Source: Burkholderiales bacterium
GTDB taxonomy: Bacteria > Pseudomonadota > Gammaproteobacteria > Burkholderiales > Casimicrobiaceae
Assembly: GCA_025354165.1 (NCBI GenBank)
Contig: JANXNI010000037.1
Location: forward strand, 1 to 48,404
DNA length: 48,404 bases
Direction of reading: 5' to 3'
The notes beneath the pieces were generated by a model, which worked only from the letters and a program-made list of their open reading frames with translations, did not search any database and was not told the DNA's origin. The position numbers were made by a program, and so were the translations under genes. Shown here one piece after another: positions 44,288 through 48,404 of this stretch. The stretch's first letter is position 1. Each line of letters opens with the position of its first letter.

Positions 44288-46116
44288 GTCAGGTTGAACT
44301 CAAAGTCCCCGATATCGGCGATTTCAAAGACATTCCCGTCATTGAAATTCTAGTGAAAGTGGGCGACACCGTTGCGCTTGAGCAATCCGTCGTCACACTC
44401 GAATCCGACAAAGCCACGATGGAAGTGCCTGCCGATACAGCGGGCGTCGTGAAGGAAATTCGCGTCAAACTCGGCGATAAGGTGTCGCAGGGCGTGGTGG
44501 TTGCCGTCATCGAGGCGGCGGCTGCCGGTTCTGCTCCCTCTCTCCTCGCGGGAGCGGGCGGGGGTGAGGGGGCTGGTGGCGTCAAGGCCAACGCGGTTAC
44601 TCCGCAACCGTCACCCTCACCCCAACCCTCTCCCGTCAAGGGAGAGGGGGCCAAACCAGCAAGCGCTTACGCGGGCAAAGCCGACATCGAATGTGAAATG
44701 CTCGTACTCGGCGCGGGTCCCGGTGGCTATAGCGCCGCTTTTCGGTCCGCTGACCTTGGCATGAAGACTGTACTCATCGAGCGCTACGCCACGCTCGGTG
44801 GCGTGTGCCTCAACGTCGGTTGCATTCCATCCAAAGCGCTGTTGCACACTGCTGCCGTAATGGAAGAAGTCAAAGCGCTCGGCAAACACGGCATCAGCTA
44901 CGGCGAACCGACGATTGAAATTGGCAAGCTGCGCGAGTTCAAAGAAGGCGTGATCAAAAAACTCACCGGTGGCCTCGCGGGCATGGCGAAGGCGCGCAAA
45001 GTGGACGTCGTGCGTGGTGTCGGGAAATTCCTCGACGCCAATCATGTCGAAGTTGAAATGACGAGCGGCACATCGTGGGACATGACGGGCGAGAAAAAAG
45101 TCGTCAAGTTCCAGAAGTGCGTCATCGCCGCGGGCTCGCAGGCCGTGAAGCTCCCCTTCATGCCGGAAGACCCGCGCGTGGTGGACTCCACGGGTGCGCT
45201 GCTGCTCAACGTCAAACCCGACCGCATGCTGGTGATCGGCGGCGGCATCATCGGCCTTGAAATGGCCACGGTGTACTCGTCGCTCGGCGCACGCATTGAC
45301 GTCGTTGAGATGCTCGATCACGTGATGGCTGGCGCAGATCGCGACCTCGTTAAAGTGTGGGAAAAGCACAATGCGCCGCGCTTCGACAACATGATGTTGA
45401 AGACGAAAACGGTGAGCGCTGAGGCGAAACCCGACGGCATCTACGTCAAATTTGAAGGCGAAAAGGCACCTGCAGAAGCGCAGCGCTACGACTTCGTGCT
45501 GGTCGCCGTCGGTCGCTCACCGAACGGTAAAAAGATCAACGCCGAAGCAGCAGGCGTCGCCGTTACGGATCGTGGCTTCATCAACGTTGACAAGCAAATG
45601 CGCACCAATGTGCCGCACATCTTCGCCATCGGTGACATTATCGGCAACCCGATGCTCGCGCACAAAGCCGTGCACGAAGGTCACGTCGCCGCCGAAGCCG
45701 CGCATGGTGAAAAGGCGTACTTCGACGCGCGCCAGATTCCAAGCGTCGCCTACACCGATCCCGAGGTAGCCTGGGCTGGCAAAACCGAAGACGAATGCAA
45801 GGCGCAGGGCATCAAGTACTCAGTTGGCAAGTTCCCGTGGGCGGCAAGTGGTCGCGCGATTGCGAACGGTCGCGATGAAGGCTTCACCAAGCTCATCTTC
45901 GATGACGAATCGCATCGCATCATCGGCGGCGGCATCGTCGGCACCCATGCGGGGGATTTAATTGGCGAGGTTTGTCTAGCCGTCGAGATGGGCGCAGACG
46001 CAGTAGACATCGGCAAGACGATCCACCCGCATCCGACACTCGGTGAATCGGTGGGAATGGCAGCGGAGATATGGGAAGGGGTTTGCACGGACGTGCCGCC
46101 CGCTAGGAAGAAGTGA
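44284..46116 (+). CDS. lpdA: Dihydrolipoyl dehydrogenase with N-terminal lipoyl domain (E3)
   Basis: 610 aa. It reoxidises dihydrolipoamide with NAD+. N-terminal lipoyl domain 2-78 (Lys43 in ESDKATMEVP), a linker with the translated palindromic repeat (86-123), then the flavoprotein disulfide reductase: FAD motif VLGAGPGGYSAAF, redox disulfide Cys175/Cys180 in GGVCLNVGCIPSKALLH, NAD motif VIGGGIIGLEMATVY, second FAD motif IFAIGDIIG and the dimer-interface His583/Glu588 in HPHPTLGES. The fused lipoyl domain is typical of Neisseria/Burkholderiales-type complexes. The ATG overlaps the aceF stop. About 47 further in-frame codons upstream belong to aceF, not to this protein. Confidence 0.97.
   Translation: MSQVELKVPDIGDFKDIPVIEILVKVGDTVALEQSVVTLESDKATMEVPADTAGVVKEIRVKLGDKVSQGVVVAVIEAAAAGSAPSLLAGAGGGEGAGGVKANAVTPQPSPSPQPSPVKGEGAKPASAYAGKADIECEMLVLGAGPGGYSAAFRSADLGMKTVLIERYATLGGVCLNVGCIPSKALLHTAAVMEEVKALGKHGISYGEPTIEIGKLREFKEGVIKKLTGGLAGMAKARKVDVVRGVGKFLDANHVEVEMTSGTSWDMTGEKKVVKFQKCVIAAGSQAVKLPFMPEDPRVVDSTGALLLNVKPDRMLVIGGGIIGLEMATVYSSLGARIDVVEMLDHVMAGADRDLVKVWEKHNAPRFDNMMLKTKTVSAEAKPDGIYVKFEGEKAPAEAQRYDFVLVAVGRSPNGKKINAEAAGVAVTDRGFINVDKQMRTNVPHIFAIGDIIGNPMLAHKAVHEGHVAAEAAHGEKAYFDARQIPSVAYTDPEVAWAGKTEDECKAQGIKYSVGKFPWAASGRAIANGRDEGFTKLIFDDESHRIIGGGIVGTHAGDLIGEVCLAVEMGADAVDIGKTIHPHPTLGESVGMAAEIWEGVCTDVPPARKK
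44539..44652. repeat. Palindromic repeat translated within the lpdA linker
   Basis: It aligns without gaps to 43214-43327: by eye 15 differences in 114 positions, most of them in the central 35 nt. The right-hand 43 nt before the last base are identical. It is translated as SLLAGAGGGEGAGG ... PSPSPQPSPVKGEGA. Confidence 0.85.
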
Positions 46117-46347
46117 CGTAGTCATGGTGTCGACCCCAGCGCAAGCTGAGGGTCCAGTTCGTATTCCGCGCCAAGCGATACAACTCTTCGTGGTGAGCTG
46201 TCTCGCCGCAACCGCCGCCAGATGTGCACGACCTTTAGGGGAGTTCCACGTTTGAAATAGCGAACCAACGGTGCGCACTATGGCGCACACCGTACGATGG
46301 CCTGCCTAAGCGTGGCCGAACCTGCCTCCTGCCGGGCGGGTCACGTC
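46117..46347. other. Intergenic region between convergent lpdA and ptsH
   Basis: 231 bp. It contains an imperfect dyad ACGGTGCGCAC-TATG-GCGCACACCGT (46269-46294), which may form an end-of-transcript hairpin without a U-run. Short frames on both strands have no ribosome binding site or family match. Confidence 0.4.
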
Positions 46348-46617
46348 TTATTCCCCTTCGCCGAACTTGTCCTCAATCAGCGCGACCAATGCGGTCATTG
46401 CATCGGCCTCGTCATCGCCTTCGGTTTCCATCTGAATCGTGGTGCCTTTTCCGGCGGCCAGCATCATGACGCCCATGATGCTTTTGGCGTTGACGCGGCG
46501 GCCGTTGCGCTCAAGGTTGACTTCGCATTTGAAGCGGGTGGCGGTTTGCGTGAGTTTCGCCGATGCTCTGGCGTGCAGGCCCAGTTTGTTGACGATTTCG
46601 ATGTCGCGCTTTTGCAT
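46348..46617 (-). CDS. ptsH: HPr family phosphocarrier protein
   Basis: 89 aa, the standard size. The phosphorylated His15 is in NKLGLHARASAKL, and Ser46 lies in NAKSIMGVMMLA, the regulatory site phosphorylated by HPr kinase where that enzyme exists. The C-terminal DDEADAMTALVALIEDKFGE helix fits the family. It accepts phosphate from enzyme I (35813-37591) and passes it to the EIIA encoded 22 bp upstream on the same strand. No sugar-specific EIIB/EIIC is seen, so this looks like a regulatory PTS. Confidence 0.97.
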   Translation of the reverse strand: MQKRDIEIVNKLGLHARASAKLTQTATRFKCEVNLERNGRRVNAKSIMGVMMLAAGKGTTIQMETEGDDEADAMTALVALIEDKFGEGE

Positions 46618-46639
46618 CCTGTTGTTATATCAGTGACGG

Positions 46640-47095
46640 CTAATGACGATTGAGGACAGGCGCGCCCTCGTTTGCCGCAGAGTGTGCGACTTGCGGCCCG
46701 AGGATTGGATCGGCTTCGATGTGAAATACGCCTTCGCAGCCGCCGGAGACGACGCGTTTGAGCAATACATCCATGCTGCGTTCGCGATACGTGATGGCGC
46801 GTACAAGCATCGGCACGTTGGCACCGGCGACGGCCTCGACGTGTCCGCTGACCAATAGTTTGCACGCGAGGTTTGACGGACTGGAGCCGAAGATGTCGGT
46901 GATGATGAGTACGCCGCTGCCGTCGTCGAGCGCGTTGACCATGCGCTGGGCGGAGGGCATGAGTTCGCGCGGCGAATCGGTGCCCGCAACCTGAATGGCG
47001 GCGATGCCGTCAGGCTTTTTGCCGAGCACGTGGGTCATGCACTGAATCAGTGAATCACCGAAATTTCCGTGCGCAATAATGAGAATGCCGATCAA
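46640..47095 (-). CDS. PTS EIIA component, mannose/fructose (EIIA-Man) family
   Basis: 151 aa. The N-terminal IGILIIAHGNFGDSLIQCM carries the phosphorylated His9. VLIITDIFGSSPSNLACKLL is the conserved second motif. It is a stand-alone EIIA without EIIB/C partners, cotranscribed with ptsH. In Proteobacteria such orphan EIIA-Man proteins work in regulatory phosphorelays linking PEP status to gene expression rather than sugar uptake. The 127-bp gap to gshB may hold a promoter for this pair. Confidence 0.94.
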   Translation of the reverse strand: MIGILIIAHGNFGDSLIQCMTHVLGKKPDGIAAIQVAGTDSPRELMPSAQRMVNALDDGSGVLIITDIFGSSPSNLACKLLVSGHVEAVAGANVPMLVRAITYRERSMDVLLKRVVSGGCEGVFHIEADPILGPQVAHSAANEGAPVLNRH

Positions 47096-47222
47096 GATTA
47101 AATCCCTAACCCTCGTACGCTTAGGCCACCCACACGTATCGCTATCTACACAGCGCTAGTGTGACATTTTCGTGACGACGATGGTAGCAGGGATTTTGCT
47201 GCGGTGCGGCAAAATGCCCGAT

Positions 47223-48167
47223 TTAGGGGCCGACGACTGACTCTAATTTGCGTATAAACAAATCCGCCACGTCAAAACCGGTCTGCGCCTTGATCTCCAC
47301 GAAACCGGTCGGGCTGGTCACATTGATCTCGGTGACTTTGTCGCCAATCACGTCGAGACCCACAAGGAACAAGCCTTCCGCCCATAATCGCTTGGCCATC
47401 GTTTCCGCGATGCGCTTGTCGGATTCGCTGAACGGGCGCGCTTCGGGGCGACCACCAGCGGCCATATTGCCGCGCGTCTCGCCAATCATAGGAATACGGG
47501 CAAGGGCAAACGGCACGACTTCGCCTGCAATCAGAAGAATCCGTTTATCGCCGTCGACAATTTCCGGCAAATAGCGCTGCGCCATCATGCTCTGCGTGCC
47601 AAGCTGCGTCAGGGTTTCGATGATGACGTTCAGGTTGGCGTCATTCTCGCGCACGCGGAAAATACCGCTACCGCCCATGCCGTCGAGCGGTTTGAAGATG
47701 GCGTCCTTGTGCTCAGCGACAAATTGCTTGAGCACTTCTGCCGAGCGGGTGACCACGGTGGGCGCGATCATGTCGGAATGCTTGAGGATCGCCATTTTTT
47801 CGTTGTTGTCGCGGATCGCACCTGGGCGATTGAACACCCGAGCACCCTGATCGCAGGCGCGCTCGAAAAGATAGGTGTGATAGACGTATTCCATGTCGAA
47901 CGGCGGATCCTTGCGTTCGATCACCGCGTCGAATTCGGATAAGGGCGTCACCGGTACGGCGTGGGCTTCGTACCACTGGCTGTCGTCGTTGTTGACGGTC
48001 AGTTGCAGGGGGTTGGCCTGCACGACGCCATTGCGGCTGAATACATTGCCCGGCTCAATGGCGAACAAACTGTGACCACGGGCCTGGGCGGCGCGCATCA
48101 TGGCGACAGAGGTGTCTTTGTACGCCTTTAGTTTGGCGAGGAGGTCAAGGTGAAATGCAATCTTCAT
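47223..48167 (-). CDS. gshB: Glutathione synthetase
   Basis: 314 aa. ATP-grasp ligase joining gamma-glutamylcysteine and glycine. Motifs: DAVIERKDPPFDMEYVYHTY, NRPGAIRDNNEKMAILKHSD, the ATP-grasp loop FKPLDGMGGSGIFRV, MAQRYLPEIVDGDKRILLI, GETRGNMAAGGRPEARP and the C-terminal GLDVIGDKVTEINVTSPTGF. Same strand as and upstream of EIIA-Man/ptsH, the order usual in Betaproteobacteria. Confidence 0.97.
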   Translation of the reverse strand: MKIAFHLDLLAKLKAYKDTSVAMMRAAQARGHSLFAIEPGNVFSRNGVVQANPLQLTVNNDDSQWYEAHAVPVTPLSEFDAVIERKDPPFDMEYVYHTYLFERACDQGARVFNRPGAIRDNNEKMAILKHSDMIAPTVVTRSAEVLKQFVAEHKDAIFKPLDGMGGSGIFRVRENDANLNVIIETLTQLGTQSMMAQRYLPEIVDGDKRILLIAGEVVPFALARIPMIGETRGNMAAGGRPEARPFSESDKRIAETMAKRLWAEGLFLVGLDVIGDKVTEINVTSPTGFVEIKAQTGFDVADLFIRKLESVVGP

Positions 48168-48225
48168 GATGAAGAAGGATAGCGGCGAGCGGTGCGCGCC
48201 TTCAACTTGATCGTGAAATGACCGC

Positions 48226-48290
48226 TGATAAAGGGCTAGATCATGAAAACGGCGAAAGTCGATTCCTGATTAGCAAGCTGTCTCAGGAAG
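48226..48290. repeat. Dispersed intergenic repeat, partial copy D
   Basis: GGGCTAGATCATGAAAACGG then CGAAAGTCGAT matches GGGCTAGATCGTCAAATCAA then CGAAAGTCGAT in the element at 21106-21195 with the same spacing. The second half, with TAGCCCC and the AAAAGCT end, is missing; an IS element begins close by and may have interrupted it. Confidence 0.45.
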
Positions 48291-48301
48291 GGTTGAAACG
48301 T

Positions 48302-48404
48302 AGGCTGTATCTATGTACAGTTGCGCTTTTCAAGCCACTCCGGAGTCATCCATGCCCATGAACCGCATCCAGTTTCAGCCCGGTTTGTCGCTTTCAGCGT
48401 TCCT
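48302..48404 (+). mobile_element. Left end of an IS1595-like insertion sequence
   Basis: The transposase start at 48352 marks an IS that continues past the window. The end may lie at the GGCTGTATCTATGTACAGTT starting at 48303, which has the look of an IS1595-group terminus, but the inverted partner is outside the window. Confidence 0.55.
48352..48404 (+). CDS. IS1595 family transposase, N-terminal 17 residues (cut by window edge)
   Basis: The ATG at 48352 follows CCGGAG by 6 nt. The visible product MPMNRIQFQPGLSLSAF closely resembles the usual start of IS1595-family transposases (MPMNRVQFQxGLS...F), which continue into a Cys-rich zinc-binding domain. Only 53 bases are present, so intactness cannot be judged. 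Confidence 0.75.
   Translation, partial: MPMNRIQFQPGLSLSAF

Noticed and set aside
46117-46290. Short frames after lpdA on both strands as small proteins
   Set aside because: No ribosome binding sites, no hydrophobic or domain signatures, and no recognised family; treated as intergenic.
1-48404. tRNA or rRNA genes
   Set aside because: No tRNA-like T-loop (GGTTCGAATCC-type) or rRNA core sequence was seen on either strand; short tRNA genes would best be excluded with tRNAscan-SE.

Overview
The window looks like chromosomal DNA of a betaproteobacterium (Burkholderiales-like; I cannot name the genus). The main pointers are a dihydrolipoyl dehydrogenase with a fused N-terminal lipoyl domain behind aceE-aceF, a gshB / EIIA-Man / HPr block with enzyme I encoded separately, metX-metW, amgK-murU divergent from lptD-surA, and several Bug/TctC periplasmic binding proteins without their membrane partners. 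Most genes are core metabolism or envelope biogenesis; the accessory material is concentrated at about 3.1-8.2 kb, 28.1-35.8 kb and the right edge.

Left part (1-8.4 kb): a TAXI-type periplasmic binding protein with a good terminator, a possible small secreted protein, a DegV-like protein, a 1551-residue secreted multidomain protein (carboxypeptidase-regulatory-like domain, three DUF11 repeats, an InlB-type repeat, a dockerin-like EF-hand tail), and the decayed N-terminus of a Bug protein. Core block (8.4-21.1 kb): typA; the surA-lptD outer-membrane assembly pair; divergently amgK-murU (cell-wall sugar recycling), oligopeptidase A, a DUF4124/glutaredoxin protein, exonuclease III and a DadA-like oxidoreductase.

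Middle (21.2-28.1 kb): a phytase-like lipoprotein; a LysR regulator divergent from pirin and a flavodoxin-like protein; a Cu/Zn-SOD-like lipoprotein lacking two metal ligands; a DUF4399 lipoprotein; metX-metW. Upstream of metX lie a 156-bp inverted-repeat (MITE-like) element and a 400-bp stretch with a Fur-box-like site, a 22-codon reading frame and mutually exclusive hairpins ending in a U-run. This is a candidate regulatory RNA or attenuator.

Accessory sugar cluster (28.7-35.6 kb): a leftward operon (secreted GH51-like glycosidase, TorF-type outer-membrane protein, GntR regulator, SDR dehydrogenase) faces a rightward pair (Bug binding protein, enolase-superfamily dehydratase). Two copies of a TTATTTGATCAAAT palindrome, 75 bp apart, sit in the shared promoter region. 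The layout suggests one regulon for releasing, importing, oxidising and dehydrating a sugar or sugar acid.

Right part (35.8-48.4 kb): ptsI, an outer-membrane beta-barrel protein, another Bug protein, the aceE-aceF-lpdA operon, then ptsH, EIIA-Man and gshB on the other strand. aceF and lpdA carry the same palindromic repeat, translated in frame inside their interdomain linkers. The window ends in the first 17 codons of an IS1595-type transposase. Two families of dispersed intergenic repeats occur: a REP-like TGTGGGAGCGGCTT palindrome and a longer, apparently unnamed family with a GGGGCTAG core and an AGCTTTTC end. I found no tRNA, rRNA or CRISPR array.
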